12,581 nucleotides of DNA from DATJGR01 sp032124855 (GCA_032124855.1 JAQBCT010000079.1:1-12581); one strand, 5' to 3'. Positions 1-7,915 are shown, counted from the stretch's first letter. Numbers and translations are program-made. Notes: generated by a model from the letters alone, not told the origin.

Positions 1-1
1 C

Positions 2-259
2 GTCGAACCGGGTACATTCGATCCTTCCACGATGCAGGCATTTCGCACGCCGGGCGTCAGTTTTTTCCTGCGCCTGCCCGGGCCAGATCAACCATCGGAT
101 GTATTCGAAGACATGCTCACGGTCAGTCGCGACGTTGCGGCATCGTTGGGCGCCGATCTGAAAGACGAACAGCTCTCTGTGATGACCACCCAGACCATCC
201 AGCACTGCCGTTCCCGAATCGAGGATTTCTCGCGCAAGCGGATGTCCCAGCGGGCCTGA
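2..259 (+). CDS. zipA: Cell division protein ZipA, C-terminal end (partial, cut by the left edge)
   Basis: These are the last 85 codons of a gene that begins outside the window; the frame is open to the left edge and stops at TGA 257-259. ZipA is an inner-membrane division protein whose C-terminal globular domain binds the tail of FtsZ and tethers the Z ring to the membrane. The visible part matches the end of that domain: it opens with VEPGTFDPSTMQAF, like the 'NPGTFD' strand of E. coli ZipA, then a hydrophobic strand (GVSFFLRLPGP), then two helices, the second following the 'MTTQTIQ' stretch that corresponds to the E. coli 'MTPQKL' region. The N-terminal membrane anchor and the Pro/Gln-rich linker are not in view. 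The position just upstream of ligA, 25 bp apart, is the gene order known in gammaproteobacteria and supports the call. No alternative family fits as well. Confidence 0.87.
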   Translation, partial: VEPGTFDPSTMQAFRTPGVSFFLRLPGPDQPSDVFEDMLTVSRDVAASLGADLKDEQLSVMTTQTIQHCRSRIEDFSRKRMSQRA

Positions 260-284
260 GCCGCCGGCCCCGGATTTTCTGGCC

Positions 285-2303
285 GTGAAAGCGCCACGTA
301 GTGTCCGGCAAGAGATCGATGCGCTGCGCGAAGCGCTGGCCTACCACAACTATCGTTACCACGTGTTGGATGATCCCGACGTCGCCGACGGTGACTACGA
401 CGTGCTGTTCGATCGCCTGAGTGCGCTTGAGGATCAGTACCCCGAACTGGTGTCAGCCGATTCACCGACGCAGCGCGTGGGCGCACAACCCAAGGCAGAA
501 TTCGGCAGCGTCGAGCATGAGTCGCCGATGCTGTCGCTGGATAAATGCACCACGCTCGATGAAGTCGTGGCGTGGGATGAACGCTGCAGATCCCGCCTGG
601 GCCGCGTCGCGCCCCTCGACTATTCCTGTGAACCCAAGATCGATGGCGTGGCAGTGAGCCTGCATTACGCGCGCGGCGAACTCGCCCTGGCCGCCACCCG
701 TGGTGATGGCACGACCGGTGAAGACATCACCGCCAACGTCCGCACCATTGCAGCCATACCGTTGCGGCTGCGGGGTGACGATGTACCCGAACGGCTGGAA
801 GCGCGGGGTGAGATTTACCTGCCCATCGCAGGATTTCATGCATTCAACGATGCGGCGCGCGCGCGCGGCGACAAATTGCTTGTGAATCCGCGCAACGGTG
901 CGGCGGGCAGCTTGCGGCAACTGGATCCGAAGATCACAGCGACCCGACCGCTGACGCTGTTCTGCTACAGCATCGGCGCGGTCCAACGTGGTCCGGCGCT
1001 GGCTACGCAGACGGCGGTGATGGGCGCGTTGAAGCGCTGGGGCCTGCGCGTGAATCCGTTGCGTGCCACCGTTGCTGGTGCGGCGGCGTGTTACGACTAC
1101 GCGATGAAGTTGCTCGACCTCCGCGCGCAGCTGGCTTATCAGATTGACGGCGTCGTCATAAAGGTTGATGCGCTCAATCTACAGCAGCAGCTGGGCACCA
1201 TCACCCGCAAGCCGCGGTGGGCGATGGCGTATAAATATCCGGCGGAGGAAGCCACCACGCAGTTGCTGGGCGTGGAGTTTCAGGTGGGTCGAACCGGTGC
1301 GATTACGCCGGTTGCCCGGCTCGAGCCGGTGTTCGTGGGCGGTGTAACGGTCAGCAATGCCACCCTGCACAACCTCACAGAGGTGCAGCGTCTGGGTCTG
1401 ATGATTGGCGACACCGTGCTGGTGCACCGTGCCGGCGACGTGATCCCGCAGGTCGTCAAGGTCATCACGGCGCGGCGCCCCGCAGACGCCCGCGCAGTCG
1501 ACTTTCCAAGCCGCTGTCCCGCGTGTGGCTCGGAACTGTTTCACCCTGACGGCGAAGCGGTGGTGCGCTGTTCGGGCGGGCTCGCCTGTCCGGCCCAGCG
1601 CAAGGAGGCGATCCGGCACTTCGCGTCGCGCGCCGCATTGGATATCGAAGGCCTGGGCGACAAGCTGGCGGATCAGCTGGTGGAGTCGCAATGCATTGAC
1701 ACCATCGCGGATCTTTTTTCTTTGGATGCGGCCACGCTCACCGAACTGGACCGAATGGGCGAGAAATCGGCGACCAAACTCGTCAACGCCATCACCGCCA
1801 GCAAGTCCACCACATTGGCGCGCTTCATCTACGGGCTGGGAATTCGTGACGTGGGTGAGGCCACGGCGCTCAACCTGGCGCAACATTTCGGCGATTTCAC
1901 GGCATTGCGCGACGCCAGCGTCGAGGCGCTGCTCGAGGTGGATGATGTAGGCCCGGTGGTCGCCGATCGCGTGCAGCAGTTCTTTGCCGAACCCCACAAT
2001 CAGACCGTCATCGATGCCCTGCTGGCCGCCGGTGTGCATTGGCCAGCGCCGGCGCGCGCAACCGGTGCACCGCTGAAGGGTCAGACGTGGGTGCTGACGG
2101 GTACGCTTGAACAGATGACGCGCGACGAGGCAAAGGCGCGGCTCATCGCGCTGGGGGCGAAGGTCGCGTCATCGGTGTCGGCAAAATCTACTCAGGTGGT
2201 GGCGGGCCCTGGTGCGGGCAGCAAACTCGACCGGGCCATCGAACTGGATATACCCGTACTCGATGAGTCGGCGTTCCTGCGCCGACTGAAGTCGCTGGAG
2301 TGA
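285..2303 (+). CDS. ligA: NAD-dependent DNA ligase LigA
   Basis: A 672-residue replicative ligase that seals nicks in duplex DNA using NAD+; the essential partner of DNA polymerase I in Okazaki fragment joining and repair, acting in the cytoplasm. Length and layout match E. coli LigA (671 residues). Domain Ia (about 1-70) carries the NAD-binding HNYRYHV region. The adenylation domain has the KxDG nucleophile motif with Lys118, motif IV around Lys293 (DGVVIK) and motif V ending at Lys317 (WAMAYK). An OB fold follows, then a zinc finger with Cys411, Cys414, Cys429 and Cys435, helix-hairpin-helix repeats (about 440-590) and a BRCT domain (about 596-672). All expected catalytic and zinc residues are present at the E. 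coli spacing (+3). The start is GTG at 285: the N-terminus aligns with the family and no in-frame ATG is suitable. There is no clear Shine-Dalgarno sequence, so translation may depend on coupling to zipA, 25 bp upstream. Confidence 0.98.
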   Translation: MKAPRSVRQEIDALREALAYHNYRYHVLDDPDVADGDYDVLFDRLSALEDQYPELVSADSPTQRVGAQPKAEFGSVEHESPMLSLDKCTTLDEVVAWDERCRSRLGRVAPLDYSCEPKIDGVAVSLHYARGELALAATRGDGTTGEDITANVRTIAAIPLRLRGDDVPERLEARGEIYLPIAGFHAFNDAARARGDKLLVNPRNGAAGSLRQLDPKITATRPLTLFCYSIGAVQRGPALATQTAVMGALKRWGLRVNPLRATVAGAAACYDYAMKLLDLRAQLAYQIDGVVIKVDALNLQQQLGTITRKPRWAMAYKYPAEEATTQLLGVEFQVGRTGAITPVARLEPVFVGGVTVSNATLHNLTEVQRLGLMIGDTVLVHRAGDVIPQVVKVITARRPADARAVDFPSRCPACGSELFHPDGEAVVRCSGGLACPAQRKEAIRHFASRAALDIEGLGDKLADQLVESQCIDTIADLFSLDAATLTELDRMGEKSATKLVNAITASKSTTLARFIYGLGIRDVGEATALNLAQHFGDFTALRDASVEALLEVDDVGPVVADRVQQFFAEPHNQTVIDALLAAGVHWPAPARATGAPLKGQTWVLTGTLEQMTRDEAKARLIALGAKVASSVSAKSTQVVAGPGAGSKLDRAIELDIPVLDESAFLRRLKSLE

Positions 2304-2323
2304 GTGCGCCGGCGGTCGACCTC

Positions 2324-4156
2324 TCAGGATTTGCTTCGATGGTTGCTGCCCAATTCGAATAGCGGATGGTCGCTGTCGCCAGGTAGATCCGGCCGCTGCG
2401 CTCTGACGGCATCCATGGACGAGGGCAACTCGAATGGCAGGCTCGCCTCAGTCGCGGTGCTGGCCAGCACTTCGTTGATGAGCACGTCTTCATCGACGCC
2501 CATTTCCACATAGATGCCATCCAGCAGCGCCATCAGATTGCTGATCACCGCGGGCCGCGGCATCTGAATCACGGCGGTGGTGGGTAGCCTGGACGCGAGA
2601 TCGTTCAGTTGGCGCATGGCGGTGGAGTCTTTCTTGAAATCGATGTCGCCTTCCTGCTGGCGATTGCCGAAGAAATGATTCGGATGCAGAGACTCGTGTG
2701 GCGTAGCTAAACGGATTACCGCAGCATCTGCCCGCTCAACCGGTGCACCGCCGGATGCGAAATTAACGAGGTGCACCTTGGCGCCCACGGCCAGACGCTT
2801 GGGCTTCTTCAAACACACCAGTGATCTGCGCTGCGCATCGCGGCCGGCCGCAATGGCATGCGGTGATCCCACGCGCGCAGCCGCCGCCTGCGCGTCAACA
2901 AAGGGATTGTCGAACAATCCCTGCTGAAATTTCACGATCAGCAATCTGCACACGGCTTCGTCGATGCGCTGTTGCGGGACGAGCCCGCGATCGACGGTCT
3001 CCATGAGCGTTGCAACATCCTCTTCACCACCCAGTTGATCGATGCCCGCGTTGATCGATTTGGCGAACCTCTGCTGCCTCGTCAGCGATTCAACGCCCCA
3101 CGGCATCGCAATGTCATCCGGTGATTGGGGACGCTTTGGATTGAAGGTGGTCTCGGTGGCGTCGCGGTGAATGGCCCAATCGGAGAGCACGAATCCGCGG
3201 AACTGGCAGGTGTCTCGCAGCAGGTGCTGGATCAACTGACGGTTGAATCCGCCGGCCACCTGCTGCAGCAATTCTCCCTTCAGAACGAGGTCTTTCAGAA
3301 TGGTATACGTGGGCATGACGCCGGCTACGCCGGCCTCGAAAGCCCCCAGAAACGGTTCGATGTGAAGCGGCAGCGATGCCTCGGTGAGTGCCGAGAAGCG
3401 ACCGTAGAAATTGTGCCCGTCATAGCCATCGGGCGCTGCGCCATATCCCACCCAGTGTTTCACCACGCACGACACGCCGCTGGCGCGTACACCGCCGCGT
3501 GCGCCCTGCATGCCGACCACGTAGGCTTTGACCAGTCGACGCGCCAGCTGCGGATCTTCGCCGAACGTACCCGAAATGCGCGACCAGCGTGGTTCGGTGG
3601 CGAGATCCGCCTGGGGCGACAGCGCCATGTGAATGCCCACCGCCCGGTATTCGTCGCGCGCGATCTCGGCGAACTGCTGCACGAGTTCACTGCTGCCGAT
3701 GGCGGCGAGGCCCGTCGTTTCCGGCCACTGAGAAAAGCCCTGCGCGCGGGAACTGGCGCCGGTGACATGCTGGAAATGATGTCTCGGGTCGGTGCTGATG
3801 GTCAGGGGAATGCCCAACCGGGTAGCCGCAGCGATTTCCTGCAGCGCATTGTTCTGTTCGGCGAAGGCGGAAGGCCTTCCATCCAGGCGCGTGATCAGAT
3901 GATTGATGGAATCGCCCGCGATCAGCGGGTGGTTGGCTTCGATGTCGTATTGCGACCCCACGCCAATCACGCCGAGCGGCCCGTGGCTGCGTGCGCTGCC
4001 ATGCATCATCACACCCGCCTTCTCCGCCAGGGTCATTCTGGTGAGCAGGTCCCGCGCTCTTGCCTCAGCGGTTAGACGGTGGTCTTCATACGGCGCAAGC
4101 ACACCGTCGTGGTCGAGATCGCGAAAGCGCACGCCGTCGACACTGATTGTCTTCAT
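2324..4156 (-). CDS. Glycoside hydrolase family 3 protein (beta-glucosidase-like)
   Basis: A 610-residue protein of the GH3 family, retaining exo-glycosidases that remove terminal beta-linked sugars. Residue numbers are from the chosen start. The TIM-barrel part shows RMTLAEKAG (from about 40), the 'RWSR...FGEDP' stretch, the KHW pair (Lys233, His234) that contacts substrate in the family, and GFVLSDW with Asp326 as the predicted nucleophile. The C-terminal alpha/beta part is compact, ends with the family's 'LPFELPSSMDAVRAQR' stretch, and leaves the acid/base uncertain (Glu502 in QEGD is a candidate). Residues 13-24 fit a calcium-binding EF-hand loop. No signal peptide is visible, so it appears cytoplasmic. 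ATG 4156 is preferred because family similarity starts there and GGGGAACGGG lies just upstream; an extension to 4273 would be Arg-rich and unlike the family. It converges with ligA (20 bp between stops) and diverges from dinG. Natural substrate unknown. Confidence 0.9.
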   Translation of the reverse strand: MKTISVDGVRFRDLDHDGVLAPYEDHRLTAEARARDLLTRMTLAEKAGVMMHGSARSHGPLGVIGVGSQYDIEANHPLIAGDSINHLITRLDGRPSAFAEQNNALQEIAAATRLGIPLTISTDPRHHFQHVTGASSRAQGFSQWPETTGLAAIGSSELVQQFAEIARDEYRAVGIHMALSPQADLATEPRWSRISGTFGEDPQLARRLVKAYVVGMQGARGGVRASGVSCVVKHWVGYGAAPDGYDGHNFYGRFSALTEASLPLHIEPFLGAFEAGVAGVMPTYTILKDLVLKGELLQQVAGGFNRQLIQHLLRDTCQFRGFVLSDWAIHRDATETTFNPKRPQSPDDIAMPWGVESLTRQQRFAKSINAGIDQLGGEEDVATLMETVDRGLVPQQRIDEAVCRLLIVKFQQGLFDNPFVDAQAAAARVGSPHAIAAGRDAQRRSLVCLKKPKRLAVGAKVHLVNFASGGAPVERADAAVIRLATPHESLHPNHFFGNRQQEGDIDFKKDSTAMRQLNDLASRLPTTAVIQMPRPAVISNLMALLDGIYVEMGVDEDVLINEVLASTATEASLPFELPSSMDAVRAQRPDLPGDSDHPLFELGSNHRSKS

Positions 4157-4353
4157 CCCGTTCCCCGCGGTGATCACTTCAATGAGGATATCGGTCAGCG
4201 TGCGCGTCGAACACCGGCGGCCCGCGTGGAGCCCGCCGGTCCGCCGACGCTTGCGTACACGTGCGGCGGCCATTCGCGCTGGCCAGGCAACAACACAATG
4301 CCGTAGCCTGCGGCTCCCTGGCGTGCATGCGCGCGCAGTCGATGCGGGAATTC
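4157..4353. other. Divergent intergenic region between the GH3 and dinG genes
   Basis: This 197-bp gap separates the two start codons and must hold the leaders of both genes. Apart from one inverted repeat at 4213-4240 and Shine-Dalgarno-like stretches at each end (GGGAA at 4346-4350 for dinG; GGGGAA on the minus strand at 4161-4166 for the hydrolase), I find nothing certain. CACAAT at 4294-4299 is a possible plus-strand -10 box but has no matching -35 box. I see no CTG-N10-CAG LexA site, although dinG is SOS-controlled in E. coli. Confidence 0.5.
4213..4240. repeat. Short inverted repeat (8-bp arms, 12-nt loop) in the GH3/dinG gap
   Basis: ACCGGCGG at 4213-4220 is the exact reverse complement of CCGCCGGT at 4233-4240, with 12 bases between. 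It could be an operator for a dimeric regulator or a hairpin in the leader of either gene. There is no T-tract after it on the plus strand, so it is not a typical intrinsic terminator. In DNA this GC-rich, an 8-bp match of this kind can occur by chance, so its function is unproven. Confidence 0.4.
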
Positions 4354-6450
4354 ATGAAGGGAACTGTTCTCACCGACGAGCTGAAGGACGCGATCCAGGC
4401 GGCATACCGCACGTGGCTGGATGCACGGGGCTTTCAGTCGCGCCGCGGGCAGCGCGACATGATCGCCGCCATTGCCCGGGTGCTGACGCGCGGCGAGGGG
4501 GAGCGGCGCATCGCCGTGATCGAGGCGGGCACCGGCACAGGCAAGACTGCGGCTTATTGCATTGCCGCGATTCCCATCGCATCGGCCCTGGGCAAACGTC
4601 TGGTCATCGCAACCGCCACCGTGGCGCTGCAGGAACAGATCGTACTGCGCGACCTGCCGGACCTGGTGCAGCGCACCGGACTGCAATTCACCTTCACGCT
4701 GGCTAAGGGGCGGCAACGCTATGTGTGCCTGAAGCGCCTGGATGATCATCTGCGCGTCGATGCCCAGGATGAACTGCCGATCTTCGAGCCGGTGAGCTCA
4801 TCCGCCCGCGTGCTGTATCAGAATCTGCTGCACGCCTTTGGCAACGGCCGCTGGGACGGCGATGTCGATGCCTGGCCTGACGGCATGGACGAGGTGCACT
4901 GGAGAGCCGTCACGACAGATCATCGCGGCTGCGCGAACAATCGCTGCGGCTTTTTCAAGCAGTGCCCATTCTTCAAGGCGCGTGCCGGTCTCGACAAAGC
5001 CAACGTGGTAGTGGCGAATCTCGACCTGGTGCTCGCCGATCTCGCGCTCGGCGGTGGCGCCGTACTGTCGGCTCCGCAGGACACCATCTATGTGCTCGAT
5101 GAAGCACACCATCTGCCGGCCAAGACACAGCAGCACTTCACCGTACGCCTGCGCCTGCGCTCGACGCTTACGTGGCTCGAGCAGGTCAATCTGGCCGTGG
5201 GCACACTGGCGCAGCGCGTGGGACGGCCCGGTGAATTGATGGCGGCGATTGAGCGCATTGCGCAATTGACAGCCGCAGCGTCGCCACACGTTGCCGATCT
5301 CATTTCGCTGCTCGCGGGAATCGACTTCGTCGCGCGGGATGAAACGCGATCGCTGTGTCGATTTCCGTTGGGGCGGGTACCGGAGGCGGTGGCTGAGATG
5401 GCCGCAGCGGCAGCGGTCGAATTCCAGCAACTGGCGACACAGGTCGAAGGCGTGCACGGCCTGCTGCAGGAAGTGGTGGACGGCAACCGCAGCTGGGAGA
5501 ACGGTCACGAGGCCGAGGACTGGCTGGGCATTGTCGGCCAGCACGTGAGCCGCGCCACCGGTGCGTGGGCGCTTTTTGCAGACTACGGCACCGGCGTGAG
5601 GGATGAAGCGTCGCCGCGCGCGCGCTGGGTGATGCGCATTGCCTTCGATTCCGGTGACGACCTGGAGATGGTGGCGGCGCCGATGCATCCCGGTGCACTG
5701 CTGGAAGCGTCGCTGTGGTCCCAGGCATTCGCCGTGATCAATACCTCGGCCACGTTGTCGGCATTAGGGCGCTTCGATCGCTTCATCGAGCAGACCGGTC
5801 TTGATGCGACAGCGTTGCAGCTGCGCATTGCCAGCCCGTTCAATTTCCCTTCGATTGCGACATTTACGGTGCCCGCGATGACCAGCGATCCCCGCGATGC
5901 CGCAACGCATACCGATGAGGTGGTCGCGCTGTTGCCCGGCCTGCTCACACAGGAATGCAGCGCGCTGGTGCTGTTCGCCTCGTGGCGGCAACTCAACGAT
6001 GTGGTCGCGCGTCTGCCGGATGCGCTGGTCAGCGCGTGCAAGGTGCAGGGCAATGGCAGCAAGCAGGCACTGCTGGCTGCCCATTGCTCGGACATCGATG
6101 CCAGGCGGCCAAGTTATGTCGTTGGCGTGGCCAGCTTCGCCGAAGGCGTCGACCTGCCGGATGACTATTGCCGTCACGTGATCATCGTCAAACTGCCATT
6201 TGCGGTGCCGGATGATCCGCTCGACGAGGCGATGGCTGAATGGCTGACTGCGGAGGGTCGCAATCCGTTCTTCGAGATTTCGCTGCCGGATGCATCGCTG
6301 CGCCTGGTGCAGGCCTGCGGCCGGCTGATTCGTCACGAGGGCGATTGGGGCCGCATTACGCTGCTCGACCGACGCATCGTGACGCAGCGCTACGGCAAAC
6401 GTCTGCTCGATGCGCTGCCGGGATATCGGCGCGTCCTGGAAGCCAAATGA
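4354..6450 (+). CDS. dinG: ATP-dependent DNA helicase, DinG/XPD family
   Basis: A 698-residue superfamily 2 helicase with an iron-sulfur cluster that unwinds DNA 5'-to-3' and is linked to the SOS response, R-loop removal and replication-transcription conflicts. Residue numbers are from the chosen start. Walker A is AGTGTGKT with Lys64; the cluster ligands are Cys125 (RYVC), Cys193, Cys198 and Cys204; Walker B is the DEAH box at 249-252; motif VI is QACGRLIR with Gln653, Arg657 and Arg660. All are intact. The N-terminal region (LTDELKDAIQAAYR) resembles pseudomonad DinG (about 714 residues) more than the shorter YoaA. ATG 4354 is chosen because similarity begins a few residues later and GGGAA precedes it; in-frame ATGs at 4327 and 4342 are alternatives. 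The gene is divergent from the GH3 gene, and 58 bp separate it from the permease downstream. No LexA box is visible in the 197-bp leader, so SOS control is not shown here. Confidence 0.95.
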   Translation: MKGTVLTDELKDAIQAAYRTWLDARGFQSRRGQRDMIAAIARVLTRGEGERRIAVIEAGTGTGKTAAYCIAAIPIASALGKRLVIATATVALQEQIVLRDLPDLVQRTGLQFTFTLAKGRQRYVCLKRLDDHLRVDAQDELPIFEPVSSSARVLYQNLLHAFGNGRWDGDVDAWPDGMDEVHWRAVTTDHRGCANNRCGFFKQCPFFKARAGLDKANVVVANLDLVLADLALGGGAVLSAPQDTIYVLDEAHHLPAKTQQHFTVRLRLRSTLTWLEQVNLAVGTLAQRVGRPGELMAAIERIAQLTAAASPHVADLISLLAGIDFVARDETRSLCRFPLGRVPEAVAEMAAAAAVEFQQLATQVEGVHGLLQEVVDGNRSWENGHEAEDWLGIVGQHVSRATGAWALFADYGTGVRDEASPRARWVMRIAFDSGDDLEMVAAPMHPGALLEASLWSQAFAVINTSATLSALGRFDRFIEQTGLDATALQLRIASPFNFPSIATFTVPAMTSDPRDAATHTDEVVALLPGLLTQECSALVLFASWRQLNDVVARLPDALVSACKVQGNGSKQALLAAHCSDIDARRPSYVVGVASFAEGVDLPDDYCRHVIIVKLPFAVPDDPLDEAMAEWLTAEGRNPFFEISLPDASLRLVQACGRLIRHEGDWGRITLLDRRIVTQRYGKRLLDALPGYRRVLEAK

Positions 6451-6508
6451 CAGCGCGGCTGGCGCGAGAAGCACTGTGCCTACGCATCCACCCTCTGTGA
6501 GTTCAACC

Positions 6509-7723
6509 ATGGCCACCCCACCGACACGCCTGTCCAAGGTGATGAAGGCCCGTGAAGTCCTGCTGCTTTCGTTTGGCGCGATGATCGGTTGGAGCTGGGT
6601 GCTCATGACGGGGCACTGGATCGACACGGGCGGCAGTCTCGGCACCATGGCGGCCTTTGCACTGGGCGGAATCGCGATCCTGCTCATCGGCCTGACCTAC
6701 AGCGAACTCGCATCTGCCATGCCGCATGCGGGGGGCGAACATGTTTATACCCATCGTGCACTCGGGCTCGGCGCGTCGTTCGTCTGTACATGGGCCTTGC
6801 TGATGGCCTACGTCACGGTGTGCGTATTCGAGTCCGTGGCCCTTCCCACGGCGCTGGTCTATCTGTTCCCGGAAATCCGCTTGCGCGCCCTCTGGAGCAT
6901 TCTGGGTGCGCCCGTGGACCTCGGCTTCGTCATCGTGGGGGTTGCCGGCGCGGTGCTGATGACCATCGTCAATCTTCTGGGCATCCGCACCGCATCGATC
7001 GTTCAAACAGTGATTACGCTGGCGATTCTCTTCGCGGGCCTGGTGCTCTTCACGGGTGCCGCCGCCTTCGGCAGCAGTGCAAATCTCGAGCCGTGGTTGC
7101 CCAACGGTTTCAGCGGCGTGCTCATCGTGTTGATCATGGTTCCCGCCATGCTCGTTGGCTTCGACGTGATCCCCCAGTCGGCCGAAGAAATCAATCTGCC
7201 GCCACGGCGGATCGGTGTGTTGCTGCCGATTTCGGTGGTCATGGCCATCGCCTGGTATGGACTCATCACGCTGTCCGTTGCGGCCGGGCTGGACGAGCGG
7301 GCACGTGCCGGTGCGCAGATGGCGTCGGCTGACGCGGCCACTGCATTGTGGGGCGGTTCCTGGGCCGGCACCGTCCTCGTCATCGGCGGCATCGGCGGCA
7401 TTCTCACCAGCTGGAACGCGTTCATCATCGGAGCCAGCCGCGTCATGCTTGCGCTCGCCGAAGTCGGCCTCCTGCCGAATGCGTTCGCGCGCATTCATCC
7501 GCGCTACAAGACACCCTACGTCGGCGTTCTGGTCATCGGTGTCGCGGCGTGCGTATCGCCCTTTTTCGGGCGGACCATCCTGGTGTGGTTGATCAACGCG
7601 GGAAGTTTTGCCGTGGTGGTTGCGTATCTGTTCGTTGCGGTCGCGTTCCTGGTGCTGCGCCAGCGATGCCACGGCCCTTCCGTGTGCCTGCAGACAGATC
7701 CGTTGGAGTACTCGCGGTGCTGA
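6509..7723 (+). CDS. APC-superfamily amino acid permease, truncated by a frameshift
   Basis: As read, this gives 404 residues of an inner-membrane permease of the amino acid-polyamine-organocation superfamily, which imports or exchanges amino acids or amines by secondary transport. About ten membrane segments are visible. The first contains the family's unwound 'GAMIGW' glycine region (near 15-22), and the sixth the 'VPAMLVGFDVIPQSAEEI' stretch typical of APC carriers. After residue 383 (codon ending 7657) the sequence turns into an unrelated 21-residue tail and stops at TGA 7721-7723. The missing end, with two further membrane segments, lies in the -1 frame at 7660-7872; restored, the protein would be about 454 residues, the normal family length. 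So either the gene is recently broken or the assembly has lost a base. ATG 6509 is chosen; its ribosome site is weak (GTGAG), and ATG 6542 is an alternative. The substrate cannot be told from sequence. Confidence 0.85.
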   Translation: MATPPTRLSKVMKAREVLLLSFGAMIGWSWVLMTGHWIDTGGSLGTMAAFALGGIAILLIGLTYSELASAMPHAGGEHVYTHRALGLGASFVCTWALLMAYVTVCVFESVALPTALVYLFPEIRLRALWSILGAPVDLGFVIVGVAGAVLMTIVNLLGIRTASIVQTVITLAILFAGLVLFTGAAAFGSSANLEPWLPNGFSGVLIVLIMVPAMLVGFDVIPQSAEEINLPPRRIGVLLPISVVMAIAWYGLITLSVAAGLDERARAGAQMASADAATALWGGSWAGTVLVIGGIGGILTSWNAFIIGASRVMLALAEVGLLPNAFARIHPRYKTPYVGVLVIGVAACVSPFFGRTILVWLINAGSFAVVVAYLFVAVAFLVLRQRCHGPSVCLQTDPLEYSRC

Positions 7724-7872
7724 TGGGCATCGGGTTGCTTGCCGTCTATCTTCCGTGGAGCCCCTCCGCATTGCTGTGGCCACAGGAATGGGCGATGGTC
7801 ATTTCCTGGACCGCGCTGGGAATTCTGGTGTGGCAGTTGCGCCGCAAGGCCACATCCAACGCCGACGGTTGA
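7660..7872 (+). pseudogene. Out-of-frame C-terminus of the APC permease (last two membrane segments)
   Basis: Read in the frame starting at 7660, the DNA encodes PAMPRPFRVPADRS, the cytoplasmic loop typical of APC permeases before segment 11. Two hydrophobic segments follow (VGVLAVLMGIGLLAVYL and EWAMVISWTALGILVW), then a basic tail (QLRRKATSNADG) ending at TGA 7870-7872. It has no start codon or ribosome site of its own. Adding one base after CG at 7658-7659 would restore VLR-PAMPRPF in a single frame. I see no slippery heptamer that would argue for programmed frameshifting. It is best read as the separated 3' end of the permease gene. Confidence 0.8.
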
Positions 7873-7904
7873 GCCCGGCTGCAGCTCTTTTTCGGCGATC
7901 GTGC

Positions 7905-7909
7905 GGGAG
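7905..7909 (+). promoter_or_regulatory. Ribosome binding site of the carboxylesterase gene
   Basis: GGGAG sits 6 bases before ATG 7916. It decides the start: the frame stays open upstream to 7739, but that extension overlaps the permease 3' end and has no family similarity. A GTG at 7901 would give a more basic signal peptide but has no ribosome site. Confidence 0.65.
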
Positions 7910-7915
7910 TCAACG

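Noticed and set aside
1179..2039. Minus-strand open frame of 286 codons inside ligA
   Set aside because: ligA is intact with every expected motif, and the antisense product shows nothing recognisable.
3125..4075. Plus-strand open frame of 316 codons opposite the GH3 gene
   Set aside because: No family similarity, and it lies wholly within a gene with clear GH3 motifs; long antisense frames are usual at this GC content.
4157..4353. Promoters for the divergent GH3 and dinG genes
   Set aside because: Only weak partial matches to -10 boxes (for example CACAAT at 4294-4299) and no paired -35 boxes; not enough to call.
7655..7680. Programmed -1 frameshift in the permease
   Set aside because: There is no slippery X-XXY-YYZ heptamer and no obvious downstream pseudoknot; a simple indel explains the data.
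6503..7783. Minus-strand open frame of 426 codons opposite the permease
   Set aside because: Its product is rich in Arg, His, Asp and Gln with no recognisable fold, as expected for the reverse strand of a hydrophobic high-GC gene. The permease on the other strand has clear family motifs.
7870..7892. Possible intrinsic terminator (GAGC...GCTC followed by TTTTT) after the permease
   Set aside because: The stem is only 4 bp with a 9-nt loop, too weak to support, and the next gene begins within 30 bp.
7739..7915. N-terminal extension of the carboxylesterase to an ATG at 7739
   Set aside because: It overlaps the permease 3' end, has no family similarity and would bury the signal peptide; ATG 7916 has a good ribosome site.
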